Positions 33,905-43,131 of a stretch of 64,000 nucleotides of DNA are shown here, piece after piece. Source of the stretch: Enterobacteriaceae bacterium (GTDB lineage: Bacteria > Pseudomonadota > Gammaproteobacteria > Enterobacterales > Enterobacteriaceae); NCBI GenBank assembly GCA_902363335.1, contig CABIZV010000006.1, positions 1 to 64,000 on the forward strand. The letters run 5' to 3'. The translations under genes were made by a program, and so were the position numbers. Each line of letters begins with the position of its first letter. The first letter of the stretch is position 1. The notes under the pieces were generated by a model. It ran no database searches, had not been told where the DNA came from, and was given only the letters and a program-made list of their open reading frames with translations.

Positions 33905-34630
33905 TTACTCAGCTTCTACGAAGCTTTCTTCCGCTTGGGAAGCCAGATCCTGGGAACGGCCTTCACGAACGGTAGCAGCAACAGCGCTCAGGTACAGGGT
34001 CACAGCACGGATTGCATCGTCGTTACCAGGGATAACGAAATCAACGCCATCTGGATCAGAGTTGGTATCAACGATAGAGAATACTGGGATACCCAGGTTG
34101 TTCGCTTCTTTGATAGCAATGTGTTCATGGTCAGCATCGATTACGAACAGTGCGTCCGGCAGGCCGCCCATGTCTTTGATACCGCCCAGGCTGTTTTCCA
34201 GCTTGCCCAGTTCACGAGTGCGCATCAGCGCTTCTTTTTTGGTCAGCTTGTCGAAAGTACCGTCTTGAGACTGAGTTTCCAGATCTTTCAGGCGTTTGAT
34301 TGACTGACGAACGGTTTTCCAGTTGGTCAGCATGCCGCCCAACCAGCGATGGTTCACGAAGAACTGGTCGCAGCTGTTAGCAGCTTCTTTCACAGCTTCG
34401 CTTGCAGCGCGCTTAGTACCAACGAAAAGGATTTTGCCTTTGCGAGCGGAGATCTTGTTCAGTTCAGCCAGAGCTTCGTTGAACATTGGTACAGTTTTCT
34501 CAAGGTTGATGATGTGAACTTTGTTACGTGCGCCGAAGATGAAAGGCTTCATTTTCGGGTTCCAGTAACGGGTCTGGTGACCAAAGTGTACACCAGCCTT
34601 GAGCATGTCGCGCATGGAAACAGTTGCCAT
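33905..34630 (-). CDS. rpsB: 30S ribosomal protein S2
   Basis: A 241-residue S2 protein of the small subunit, required for S1 binding. The N-terminal MRDMLKAGVHFGHQTRYWNPKM signature begins the Rossmann-like fold, and a coiled-coil extension is at about 100-160. It is first gene of rpsB-tsf, and free S2 represses this operon through the leader upstream. Confidence 0.98.
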   Translation of the reverse strand: MATVSMRDMLKAGVHFGHQTRYWNPKMKPFIFGARNKVHIINLEKTVPMFNEALAELNKISARKGKILFVGTKRAASEAVKEAANSCDQFFVNHRWLGGMLTNWKTVRQSIKRLKDLETQSQDGTFDKLTKKEALMRTRELGKLENSLGGIKDMGGLPDALFVIDADHEHIAIKEANNLGIPVFSIVDTNSDPDGVDFVIPGNDDAIRAVTLYLSAVAATVREGRSQDLASQAEESFVEAE

Positions 34631-34789
34631 GGTAAAAACCTCTATAGATAAAGTTGGGGTTAAGCCTCCACGTATCCCATATTACCGACCCCTAAGGGCA
34701 CCCCGGAATATGTGTCGATACGTGTGTGTTATTACACAAAGTGAGATTTGTCGCTTCCAGCCAAAACATTGAGCGGAAGTTCGGCGCGC
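34631..34789 (-). ncRNA. tff: rpsB 5' leader / t44 (tff) RNA family, S2 autoregulation
   Basis: About 155 nt of transcribed leader precede rpsB. It contains the pseudoknot-forming hairpin GGGGTGCCCTTAGGGGTCGG and the downstream GGAGGCTTAA purine-rich stretch that are conserved in the gamma-proteobacterial S2-binding leader. In E. coli the same interval was described as the t44/tff small RNA. The match is by recognition, not by a covariance search. Confidence 0.65.
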
Positions 34790-34819
34790 TTTATACCATA
34801 AAATAGACGAAGACACCAA
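34790..34819 (-). promoter_or_regulatory. rpsB-tsf promoter
   Basis: On the minus strand TATAAA (34790-34795) is followed by the GC-rich discriminator GCGCGCC, typical of stringently controlled ribosomal promoters. A TTGGTG -35 lies 18 bp upstream (34814-34819). The -35 is weak, so the exact elements are tentative. Confidence 0.55.
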
Positions 34820-34960
34820 CAGTTGTTATCACCCGCGCAGGGCACGAAAGGCGAAGTTCAGAATGATTCTCAATTTGGCAGGGGGTACTCCTGGCTGTTA
34901 ACATTGACATCACTAATACTCAATTATTGTCGAAACATTCGACACTGATGGACATATTCC

Positions 34961-35755
34961 ATGGCAATCTCTATTAAAACCCCTGAAGATATTGAAAAAA
35001 TGCGCGTTGCCGGTCGTCTGGCGGCTGAAGTGCTCGAAATGATCGAACCGCATGTAAAACCTGGCGTCACCACCGGTGAACTGGATCGCATCTGTAACGA
35101 TTATATCGTTAACGAACAAAAAGCGATTTCGGCGTGCCTGAACTACCACGGCTTCCCAAAATCCGTCTGCATCTCCATTAACGAAGTGGTGTGTCACGGT
35201 ATCCCGGATGACGAAAAGCACCTGAAAGATGGCGATATCGTCAACATCGACGTCACGGTCATTAAAGACGAATTCCACGGCGATACCTCCAAAATGTTTA
35301 TCGTCGGCAAACCAACCATTCTGGGTGAGCGTCTGTGTCGCGTCACCAAAGAGAGCCTGTACGTGGCGCTGAGAATGGTAAAACCTGGCGTGAACCTGCG
35401 TGAAATCGGCGCGGCGATTCAGAAATTTGTTGAAGCCGAAGGTTTCTCCGTTGTTCGCGAATACTGCGGTCACGGTATCGGTCGTGGTTTCCACGAAGAA
35501 CCGCAGGTGCTGCACTATGACTCTCGTGAAACCGATGTGGTATTAAAGCAGGGCATGACCTTCACCATTGAACCGATGGTCAACGCCGGTAAAAAAGAAA
35601 TTCGCACCATGAAGGACGGCTGGACGGTAAAAACCAAAGACCGGAGCTTGTCTGCGCAGTACGAGCATACTATTGTGGTGACAGACAACGGCTGCGAAAT
35701 ACTGACATTACGCAAGGATGACACCATCCCGGCGATAATCTCGCACGACGAATAA
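34961..35755 (+). CDS. map: Methionine aminopeptidase type I
   Basis: A 264-residue pita-bread-fold metalloprotease removing initiator Met. The five metal ligands are in their conserved settings: VNIDVTVI, HGDTSKMF, GHGIGRGFHEEP, FTIEPM and YEHTIVV. It is divergent from rpsB; the 330-bp spacer carries the rpsB leader and promoter, plus a TTGACA (34904-34909) that may serve map without a clear -10. Followed by a strong terminator. Confidence 0.97.
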   Translation: MAISIKTPEDIEKMRVAGRLAAEVLEMIEPHVKPGVTTGELDRICNDYIVNEQKAISACLNYHGFPKSVCISINEVVCHGIPDDEKHLKDGDIVNIDVTVIKDEFHGDTSKMFIVGKPTILGERLCRVTKESLYVALRMVKPGVNLREIGAAIQKFVEAEGFSVVREYCGHGIGRGFHEEPQVLHYDSRETDVVLKQGMTFTIEPMVNAGKKEIRTMKDGWTVKTKDRSLSAQYEHTIVVTDNGCEILTLRKDDTIPAIISHDE

Positions 35756-35760
35756 TAAGA

Positions 35761-35784
35761 AGCCGGCGAAAGCCGGTTTTTTTT
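35761..35784 (+). terminator. Intrinsic terminator after map
   Basis: The stem AGCCGGC/GCCGGTT with GAAA tetraloop is followed by eight T's, 6 bp past the map stop and 29 bp before glnD. Confidence 0.92.
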
Positions 35785-35812
35785 GGTAATCGCTTTTTCT
35801 TATGGGTGGCGT

Positions 35813-38485
35813 ATGACGAATCTTTTACCTGAACTGGCCTGCACAATTCTCCCCACCCTCCCCGGCCAGCCTGAGTATCCGGTCACCTGGTCAGAAGAGA
35901 GTCTGACCTGCGCTGAAATCAAAACCCGCCTCGATGATTTTCAGCATTGGCTGGGCGAAGCCTTTGACAACGGCGCATCGGCCGAACAGCTTATCGAAGC
36001 CCGTACCGAATTTATCGACCAGTTGCTACAACGCTTGTGGCTACTCTACGGCTTTGGCGATCTTGACGACGCCGCCCTGGTCGCCGTTGGCGGGTATGGC
36101 CGCGGTGAACTGCACCCGCTGTCTGATGTGGACTTGCTGATCCTCAGCCGGAGCAAACTCGCAGACGATAGAGCGCAGAAGATAGGTGAATTACTTACGC
36201 TGCTGTGGGATCTCAAGCTAGAGGTGGGCCACAGCGTGCGTACGCTGGAAGAGTGCCTGCTGGAAGGGCTGTCAGATTTAACCGTCGCCACAAACCTTAT
36301 CGAATCCCGACTGCTCATTGGCGATGTCGCGCTGTTCCTTGAGCTGCAAAAAAATATCTTCAGCGAAGGTTTCTGGCCTTCAGAACACTTCTTCCCGGCA
36401 AAGGTTGCCGAGCAAGAAGCGCGCCACCAGCGTTACCACGGCACCAGCTACAACCTGGAGCCCGACATTAAAAGTAGCCCCGGCGGCCTGCGTGATATCC
36501 AGACCCTTCAGTGGGTGGCGCGCCGTCACTTTGGCGCGACCTCGTTCGATGAGATGGTTCGCTTTGGCTTTCTAACGGAAGCCGAGCGCAATGAACTCAA
36601 CGAATGTCTCCACCTGCTCTGGCGCATTCGTTTTGCGCTGCATCTGGAACTGACTCGCTACGACAACCGACTCCTGTTCGATCGCCAGCTCAGCGTGGCT
36701 CGCCGCCTGAAATATGAAGGCGAAGGCAATCAGCCTATCGAGCATATGATGAAGGATTTCTATCGCGTCACCCGCCGGGTGAGCGAGCTTAATCACATGC
36801 TATTGCAGCTGTTTGATGAAGCCATCCTTGCTCTGACCGAAGATGAAAAACCTCGCGCCATTGACGATGATTTCCAGCTACGCGGCACGCTTATCGACCT
36901 ACGCGACGACACGCTGTTTATCCGGGAACCGCAGGCTATTCTGCGCATGTTCTACATGATGGTGCGCAACAGCAACATCACGGGGATCTATTCCACCACC
37001 CTGCGCCATCTGCGCCATGCTCGACGCCATCTGACCGAGCCGCTGTGCTATATCCCAGAGGCGCGCTCGCTATTTCTGAATATGTTACGCCACCCAGGTG
37101 CGGTAAAGCGTGGCCTGTTACCGATGCATCGCCACAGCGTGCTGTGGGCCTATATGCCGCAGTGGTCTTATATTGTCGGTCAGATGCAGTTTGACCTGTT
37201 CCATGCCTATACCGTCGATGAACATACGATTCGCGTGCTGCTGAAGCTGGAAAGTTTCGCTAATGAAGAAACGCGCCCAATGCATCCTCTATGCGTTGAT
37301 CTGTGGCCACGGCTAAACCATCCAGAACTGATTCTGATTGCCGCGCTGTTTCACGATATCGCCAAAGGGCGCGGGGGTGACCATTCAGTGCTTGGCGCGC
37401 AGGACGTGCTGAAATTCGCCGAACTGCACGGTCTGAATTCACGTGAAACCCAGCTCGTCGCCTGGCTGGTGCGCCAGCATTTGTTGATGTCCGTTACCGC
37501 TCAGCGTCGTGATATTCAGGATCCAGAAGTGATCAAACAGTTTGCCGAAGAGGTGCAGACCGAGCATCGCCTACGCTTTTTGGTGTGCCTGACGGTGGCC
37601 GATATCTGCGCCACTAACGAAACCCTGTGGAACAGCTGGAAGCAAAGCCTGTTGCGCGAGCTCTATTTCGCCACCGAAAAACAACTCCGTCGCGGCATGC
37701 AAAACACCCCGGATATGCGCGAACGCGTGCGTCATCATCAGATGCAGGCGCTGGCGCTGCTGCGCATGGATAATATCAATGAAGAAGCGCTGCATCAGAT
37801 CTGGAACCGCTGTCGCGCCAACTACTTTGTGCGCCACACGCCAAACCAATTAGCCTGGCATGCCCGTCATCTGCTCAAGCATGATTTAACGCAGCCGATG
37901 ATCCTGCTAAGCCCTCAGGCCACCCGTGGCGGTACGGAAATCTTTATCTGGAGCCCGGACAGACCGTATCTGTTCGCCGCCGTTTGCGCCGAGCTCGACC
38001 GACGCAATCTCAGCGTCCATGACGCGCAAATCTTTACCACCCGCGACGGCATGGCGATGGACTCGTTCATTGTCCTCGAACCCGATGGCAGCCCGCTCTC
38101 CGGCGATCGTCATGAGACAATTCGTTCAGGGCTCGAGCAGGCCATCACGCAGCACAGCTGGCAGCCGCCACAGCCGCGTCGCCAGGCGGCAAAACTACGC
38201 CATTTTTCCGTCGACACGGAAGTGAACTTCCTGCCCACCCATACCGACCGTCGTTCATTCCTTGAACTGATCGCACTCGACCAACCAGGGCTCCTTGCCC
38301 GCGTCGGCCAGGTGTTTGCCGACCTCGGAATTTCGCTCCACGGGGCCAGAATTACGACAATTGGTGAACGAGTAGAAGATTTATTTATAATCGCCACCGC
38401 CAACCGGCGTGCCCTTAATAATGAGCTGCAACAAGAAGTACAACAACGGTTGACAGCAGCCCTCAATCCAAACGATAAAGGGTAA
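35813..38485 (+). CDS. glnD: Bifunctional PII uridylyltransferase / uridylyl-removing enzyme
   Basis: The 890-residue nitrogen sensor that uridylylates PII (GlnB/GlnK) when glutamine is low and removes UMP when it is high. The nucleotidyltransferase motif GGYGRGELHPLSDVDLLIL is near residue 90. The HD domain (ALFHDIAKGRGGDHS) lies around 510-530, and two C-terminal ACT domains (about 700-890) bind glutamine. The start at 35813 (MTNLLPEL) gives the E. coli length; a further in-frame start at 35783 lies in the map terminator and is rejected. Confidence 0.97.
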   Translation: MTNLLPELACTILPTLPGQPEYPVTWSEESLTCAEIKTRLDDFQHWLGEAFDNGASAEQLIEARTEFIDQLLQRLWLLYGFGDLDDAALVAVGGYGRGELHPLSDVDLLILSRSKLADDRAQKIGELLTLLWDLKLEVGHSVRTLEECLLEGLSDLTVATNLIESRLLIGDVALFLELQKNIFSEGFWPSEHFFPAKVAEQEARHQRYHGTSYNLEPDIKSSPGGLRDIQTLQWVARRHFGATSFDEMVRFGFLTEAERNELNECLHLLWRIRFALHLELTRYDNRLLFDRQLSVARRLKYEGEGNQPIEHMMKDFYRVTRRVSELNHMLLQLFDEAILALTEDEKPRAIDDDFQLRGTLIDLRDDTLFIREPQAILRMFYMMVRNSNITGIYSTTLRHLRHARRHLTEPLCYIPEARSLFLNMLRHPGAVKRGLLPMHRHSVLWAYMPQWSYIVGQMQFDLFHAYTVDEHTIRVLLKLESFANEETRPMHPLCVDLWPRLNHPELILIAALFHDIAKGRGGDHSVLGAQDVLKFAELHGLNSRETQLVAWLVRQHLLMSVTAQRRDIQDPEVIKQFAEEVQTEHRLRFLVCLTVADICATNETLWNSWKQSLLRELYFATEKQLRRGMQNTPDMRERVRHHQMQALALLRMDNINEEALHQIWNRCRANYFVRHTPNQLAWHARHLLKHDLTQPMILLSPQATRGGTEIFIWSPDRPYLFAAVCAELDRRNLSVHDAQIFTTRDGMAMDSFIVLEPDGSPLSGDRHETIRSGLEQAITQHSWQPPQPRRQAAKLRHFSVDTEVNFLPTHTDRRSFLELIALDQPGLLARVGQVFADLGISLHGARITTIGERVEDLFIIATANRRALNNELQQEVQQRLTAALNPNDKG

Positions 38486-38518
38486 CGATTTTTTATTAGT
38501 AAATGGAAAGAGTAAACA

Positions 38519-39343
38519 ATGCAGCAATTACAGAACGTTATTGAGTCCGCCTTTGAGCGTCGCGCCGACATCACGCCGGCAAATGTGGATACCGTAACCC
38601 GCGAAGCGGTCAACCAGGTTATTTCGCTGCTGGATTCCGGCGCGCTGCGTGTCGCTGAAAAAATTGACGGTCAGTGGGTCACTCACCAGTGGCTGAAGAA
38701 AGCGGTTCTGCTCTCTTTCCGTATTAACGATAACCAGGTTATCGACGGTGCGGAAAGCCGCTACTTCGATAAGGTACCGATGAAGTTTGCCGACTACGAT
38801 GAAGCCCGTTTCCAGAAAGAAGGTTTCCGCGTAGTGCCACCGGCAGCGGTTCGTCAGGGTGCTTATATTGCCCGTAATACCGTTCTGATGCCGTCCTACG
38901 TGAATATCGGCGCTTACGTTGATGAAGGCTCTATGGTGGATACCTGGGCTACCGTCGGCTCCTGCGCGCAGATCGGTAAAAACGTTCACCTGTCCGGCGG
39001 CGTCGGCATCGGTGGCGTACTGGAGCCACTGCAGGCCAATCCAACCATCATCGAAGACAACTGCTTCATCGGCGCGCGCTCTGAAGTTGTTGAAGGCGTG
39101 ATCGTGGAAGAAGGTTCCGTGATTTCCATGGGCGTTTATTTAGGTCAGAGCACCAAAATCTACGACCGTGAAACCGGTGAAGTGTTCTACGGCCGCGTAC
39201 CGGCAGGCTCAGTTGTCGTTTCCGGCAACCTGCCATCGAAAGACGGTAAATACAGCCTGTACTGCGCGGTTATCGTGAAGAAAGTCGACGCGAAAACTCG
39301 CGGCAAAGTGGGCATTAACGAACTGCTGCGTACTATCGATTAA
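38519..39343 (+). CDS. dapD: Tetrahydrodipicolinate N-succinyltransferase
   Basis: A 274-residue trimeric beta-helix enzyme of the succinylase branch of lysine and diaminopimelate synthesis. An N-terminal helical domain precedes hexapeptide repeats (about 100-230), with the conserved stretch around VGSCAQIGKNVHLSGGVGIG. AAAGAG precedes the ATG. It is 33 bp after glnD and is followed by a terminator. In E. coli yaeI and yzzS sit between dapD and yaeH; here nothing does. Confidence 0.98.
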   Translation: MQQLQNVIESAFERRADITPANVDTVTREAVNQVISLLDSGALRVAEKIDGQWVTHQWLKKAVLLSFRINDNQVIDGAESRYFDKVPMKFADYDEARFQKEGFRVVPPAAVRQGAYIARNTVLMPSYVNIGAYVDEGSMVDTWATVGSCAQIGKNVHLSGGVGIGGVLEPLQANPTIIEDNCFIGARSEVVEGVIVEEGSVISMGVYLGQSTKIYDRETGEVFYGRVPAGSVVVSGNLPSKDGKYSLYCAVIVKKVDAKTRGKVGINELLRTID

Positions 39344-39352
39344 TAAGATATT

Positions 39353-39380
39353 AAAAAGCGGGGGCCACCCCGCTTTTTTT
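39353..39380 (+). terminator. Intrinsic terminator after dapD
   Basis: The 7-bp GC core AGCGGGG/CCCCGCT is extended by an A-run and T-run that pair, with loop GCCA and seven T's, 10 bp past the stop. Confidence 0.92.
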
Positions 39381-39450
39381 ATCTTCACGCTGGCGGAAAA
39401 TGATTTTTTCGTTAATTATTCAATAGTTAATTTAGATCAAGGGTACCGCT

Positions 39451-39840
39451 ATGTACGATAATCTGAAAAGCTTGGGCATTACCAATCCTGATGAAATCGA
39501 TCGTTACAGCCTCCGGCAGGAAGCCAACAACGATATCCTGAAAATCTATTTCCAGAAGGATAAAGGTGAATTTTTCGCCAAGAGCGTGAAGTTTAAATAT
39601 CCGCGCCAGCGTAAAACTGTGGCCGCCGATGGCATTGGTCAGGGTTTTAAAGAAGTACAGGAAATCAGCCCTAACCTGCGCTACATCATCGATGAGTTAG
39701 ATCAGATTTGCCAACGCGATCGCACTGAAGTCGATCTCAAGCGTAAGATCCTGGACGATCTGCGTCATCTTGAAAGCGTCGTAACCAACAAGATCAGCGA
39801 AATTGAAGCCGATCTCGAAAAATTAACGCGCAATAAGTAA
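39451..39840 (+). CDS. yaeH: UPF0325 family protein
   Basis: A 129-residue conserved enterobacterial protein of unknown function, almost identical to E. coli YaeH with one extra C-terminal residue. It is highly charged and helical, and residues about 85-127 look like a coiled coil (LDQICQRDRTEVDLKRKILDD...). No catalytic motif can be seen. In E. coli cdaR is the next gene; here a metalloprotease gene intervenes. Confidence 0.92.
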   Translation: MYDNLKSLGITNPDEIDRYSLRQEANNDILKIYFQKDKGEFFAKSVKFKYPRQRKTVAADGIGQGFKEVQEISPNLRYIIDELDQICQRDRTEVDLKRKILDDLRHLESVVTNKISEIEADLEKLTRNK

Positions 39841-39844
39841 TTTT

Positions 39845-39870
39845 CAGGGTCAGGTTTCTGGCCCTGCTTT
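39845..39870 (+). terminator. Terminator after yaeH
   Basis: A 9-bp stem (CAGGGTCAG/CTGGCCCTG, one wobble) with loop GTTT is followed by CTTTCTCTTC. The remaining 140 bp to the next start is AT-rich and must hold that gene's promoter; no consensus pair is evident. Confidence 0.75.
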
Positions 39871-40010
39871 CTCTTCGCACCTCAGCGAACGCCTCACTTC
39901 CTCTCAATTTTTTACCTCACACCTCACAAAACATCACATCACTATCCGTTTGAATTACATCAGTAAATTATTCAGTTATGTTCGTTTTCCACTCATAAGG
40001 AGACTGCTCT

Positions 40011-43001
40011 ATGACTCAGGAAATTGAACATAAATGCTATACGTTGCCATCCGCCACCTGGCTTGATAAAGAAGAGTTTCAAAAAGGACGCGAACAAGAC
40101 CGTCAGGCGCTGGATTTTATTCTGCCCGCCAATACGCCACTACAAATCCGTCAACCTGATATCAGTAAGGGTAAAGCGCTTCTGCGACTTATCTGCAATG
40201 ATTCGCAGCCAGAAAAATGCATCAGAATCAATACCGAATGGCAAACGGTGACGAGTACAGTTGACTGCGTGCCGTTCATCGATACGCTCTACACTGCGCA
40301 GGCCGAAAGCTTCAGTGTGATATATCAACAACCTACAGCGACAAAACCGCTGCCGTGCTGGACGCCGGGGCAATCTGAAGAGTCATTTTTCCAGGTATGG
40401 GGGAGTAATAAAGCACCTTACGCGCTGCTGGATTTAGTCTATATTCGCCTGCTGCTGCCCTATGTCGATCGCGAAAAGGCGATGAAGGCGGGACTGTCGG
40501 CGCTGCATACCTACTATTCAAATGTCTTCACCCATTACAACAACTGGGCGGGCCTTAGCGATAATCCGGATTCACCGCTTAACCAAAACGTGGCTAATCG
40601 CTATTTCGTCCGCGCGGATATTCACGGCGTCGGCTCAGCCTACTACCTTCCGTGGTGGTGTGCGCAAACCGCCGCCAGCATTGGCAGCGGCTGGCTCGAT
40701 AACGTTGATTCTCAGTGGCTCATTCTTCATGAAATTGCCCACGGCTATCAAGGCAAATTTATGAACGACACCGCCCTCCCGGTCGACGAGGTGTGGAACA
40801 ATATTTATGCCGCGTACTATCAGCAAATGACGCTGGCCCAGGGCAATCATCTTTATACCGGCGGCTGGCTCTATAACTATGGTAAACAAGCAGCGCAAGA
40901 GCAGCAGCTGATTAACCATATTGCCAATAAGGACCCCATCCCTTCCTGGGGGCTTCGTCCACGTCTGCATTTCCTGATGCTGATGCTGCTAAAAGCGGGC
41001 ACTCAAGCCTTCAGGACTTTTAACCAGCAGTATCGCGCTCTGGCGAATAGCGATAATTTCACCGCCTCGGAACATCCGTTGGCTGACGTTCTGGCCACGG
41101 CCATAGCCGCGGCGAGTGGATATGATGTCATTGCGTTTATGAATCTTTGTGGTCTGAAGCTACAAACCTCCACCTGTGAACGAATCGCCTCACAAGCCAC
41201 CAAACCGCTATGGCCACTTTACGATTTGCTGGCGCAAACGGAATGGGAAAGCGCACGGCAACTGCTCGGCCTTGACTCCGCGGTCTGGCTGGTCGATAAC
41301 CGCGAATTAGCTGCCCTGAATAAAACCGCTACCCTTTCGTTAACGCTGGCGATTGACGATCTTCAACAGATCTATGGTCGTACGTTAACCCTGAGCGATA
41401 GCTGCGGGGTGGACCATTCGGTGATAATTAATGACAGCACAATCACACTAAATGAGATACCTATCGGGGTTTATCAACTCACGCTGCCTAAAGGTCGCTC
41501 ACAAAAATATCTTGTTGATATCACGCATATCACCCTTCGAGAGGGAAGCAACGCGGTGAGCGTTAATTTCAGCCGGCACAACGACACCAGCAGTCGAAAC
41601 GTGACGCTGAATTTTTTAGGTCTGAGCGATGCGCGATTCGCCAGTCTGGAAGTTGATTATGTTAATCAACAGCTGGTGCTGGATATTCTCAAAGCCACAC
41701 CGCACAGCTATTTCGCTAATGAGCTTTATGCCAGCATTTGCGTGCTATCCGCCAGCGGCGAGAAGGTGTTTGAGCAAAAAATGAATGGCACTGACTGTAC
41801 CGTCGGAAAAACGATTATTCCGTTTAGTCCAGAGTACCATTTATATGTTTACCACGCCGAGCCGGGACGTTTAAAAGCCTCACCCGGTTATTTGACGCTG
41901 GTTGCTCGTGAGAAATATCAGCTCCTGCGCATTGATGAAAATGGGGTGTATAACTTCATAATCAATAACAATCCGAGTGATGATTTACTGACGATGTTCC
42001 GCCATGTCGCCCAGCAAATACGCGATAACGCCTCGCTGCGCGCGCAGTCAGATTCCGTAGCGAAAAACGAACTCTGGCTTATGCTGGCGCATATTGAGGA
42101 GCCAGCCTATAGCACGCTTGTAAAAGAGTATGCCGATGTGCTCCCGCAGGATAATAGTCAACCAGACGAACTCACGGGCCAATGTATTTCACTGGAATTA
42201 AAAGGCCAGGGAAATAAGACGTTCTGCGAGATAGCTTTTGATAATCAGCATCACCAAATGTGTCTTACCACCCGTTCCGGCGCGGCGCATGCTTATTACA
42301 GTTCCAATCTCTATGCCAGTATTTTGATCACCGAACCAAGCGGTGCAATCGTTTATAGCCGTAATTTTAGTGGCGGTGCGAACATTTCGGCAAATACTGA
42401 AACGCTGGCTTTGACGGAAAATATGATTATCGAGCTTTTCCATGATGAGCCATTCCGTTGCAGCGTCCACAATGACACCACACAGCATTCGCTATCATTG
42501 AAGAAAAGTAACCGTTGGCGGGTTGTTACAGAGGGTCTGGAGGTGCTTTCACCGGTTCCCGTTGAGGAAGATGACAAAGGGAATGAAGACGTGCCGCTGA
42601 ACGTCTCCGAACTCTTTGGTGATGACTTCATCTGGCAGTTACTCGGTGATAAAGATATCGGCTTTGCCCATATGGCGATGGACATTGGGAACGGGACGCT
42701 ATCGTTCACCGCTAAGTCGGGGGTGCCGCACGCTGAATTTAGCACCACCTATGCCTCAGTCAGCGTCTACGATACGCGGGGTTCCGTTGTCTATCGTCAG
42801 TCGATTAAAGGCGCTTCTGAGCTTGGTGAGTACACCGATACGGCGAGGATGGCAGAAGGATATACGATTGAGATGTTCCACGCCGAGGCTGGCGAGCGTT
42901 CGTTGATGGTCGATTCGCAAACCAATAAACGGTGGCAACAGCCAAATACCGTGGTCTGGCAGGTCACTGCCCGCGGGCTTAAGCGTCTGGATCAAGAATA
43001 G
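40011..43001 (+). CDS. M60/enhancin-like zinc metalloprotease with three C-terminal repeat domains
   Basis: A 996-residue accessory protein. The gluzincin motif HEIAH (H240-H244) is followed by Glu260 in DEVWNN, which fits the M60 pattern HEXXH-X(8-28)-E of enhancins and mucin-degrading proteases. Residues 1-230 resemble the N-terminal accessory part. Three related units at about 530-648, 725-843 and 873-996 share a core (S/A-Y/F...YASI.V...G..V......G......E......Y..E.FH.E....) and resemble the mucin/carbohydrate-binding module of enhancins. No Sec or Tat signal is visible at the N-terminus (MTQEIEHKCY), so the export route is unclear. AAGGAG precedes the ATG. It is inserted between yaeH and cdaR. 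The predicted role is cleavage of mucin-type glycoproteins of a host; this is family inference. Confidence 0.85.
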   Translation: MTQEIEHKCYTLPSATWLDKEEFQKGREQDRQALDFILPANTPLQIRQPDISKGKALLRLICNDSQPEKCIRINTEWQTVTSTVDCVPFIDTLYTAQAESFSVIYQQPTATKPLPCWTPGQSEESFFQVWGSNKAPYALLDLVYIRLLLPYVDREKAMKAGLSALHTYYSNVFTHYNNWAGLSDNPDSPLNQNVANRYFVRADIHGVGSAYYLPWWCAQTAASIGSGWLDNVDSQWLILHEIAHGYQGKFMNDTALPVDEVWNNIYAAYYQQMTLAQGNHLYTGGWLYNYGKQAAQEQQLINHIANKDPIPSWGLRPRLHFLMLMLLKAGTQAFRTFNQQYRALANSDNFTASEHPLADVLATAIAAASGYDVIAFMNLCGLKLQTSTCERIASQATKPLWPLYDLLAQTEWESARQLLGLDSAVWLVDNRELAALNKTATLSLTLAIDDLQQIYGRTLTLSDSCGVDHSVIINDSTITLNEIPIGVYQLTLPKGRSQKYLVDITHITLREGSNAVSVNFSRHNDTSSRNVTLNFLGLSDARFASLEVDYVNQQLVLDILKATPHSYFANELYASICVLSASGEKVFEQKMNGTDCTVGKTIIPFSPEYHLYVYHAEPGRLKASPGYLTLVAREKYQLLRIDENGVYNFIINNNPSDDLLTMFRHVAQQIRDNASLRAQSDSVAKNELWLMLAHIEEPAYSTLVKEYADVLPQDNSQPDELTGQCISLELKGQGNKTFCEIAFDNQHHQMCLTTRSGAAHAYYSSNLYASILITEPSGAIVYSRNFSGGANISANTETLALTENMIIELFHDEPFRCSVHNDTTQHSLSLKKSNRWRVVTEGLEVLSPVPVEEDDKGNEDVPLNVSELFGDDFIWQLLGDKDIGFAHMAMDIGNGTLSFTAKSGVPHAEFSTTYASVSVYDTRGSVVYRQSIKGASELGEYTDTARMAEGYTIEMFHAEAGERSLMVDSQTNKRWQQPNTVVWQVTARGLKRLDQE

Positions 43002-43071
43002 CGCGAGTTTTAACAACCGTAACTGATTGTGCTTTCGAAGACCGTACGAACCAGGGTGAAATCTGAACGAT

Positions 43072-43121
43072 AAACGCATTCCCTGTCAGCCGTGGTGGCT
43101 TAACGGGGAGTGCGTTTTTTT
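43072..43121 (+). terminator. Nested-hairpin terminator after the M60 gene
   Basis: The outer stem AAACGCATTCCC pairs with GGGGAGTGCGTTT (one wobble) and encloses a second hairpin AGCC-GTGGT-GGCT. Seven T's follow. It ends just before the convergent cdaR stop. Confidence 0.85.
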
Positions 43122-43131
43122 GCAGATCACG

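Noticed and set aside
33024..34268. A 414-codon open frame antisense to tsf and rpsB
   Set aside because: It is rich in Phe, Cys and Asn in the way expected for the reverse complement of highly biased codons; it crosses two core genes and the attenuator.
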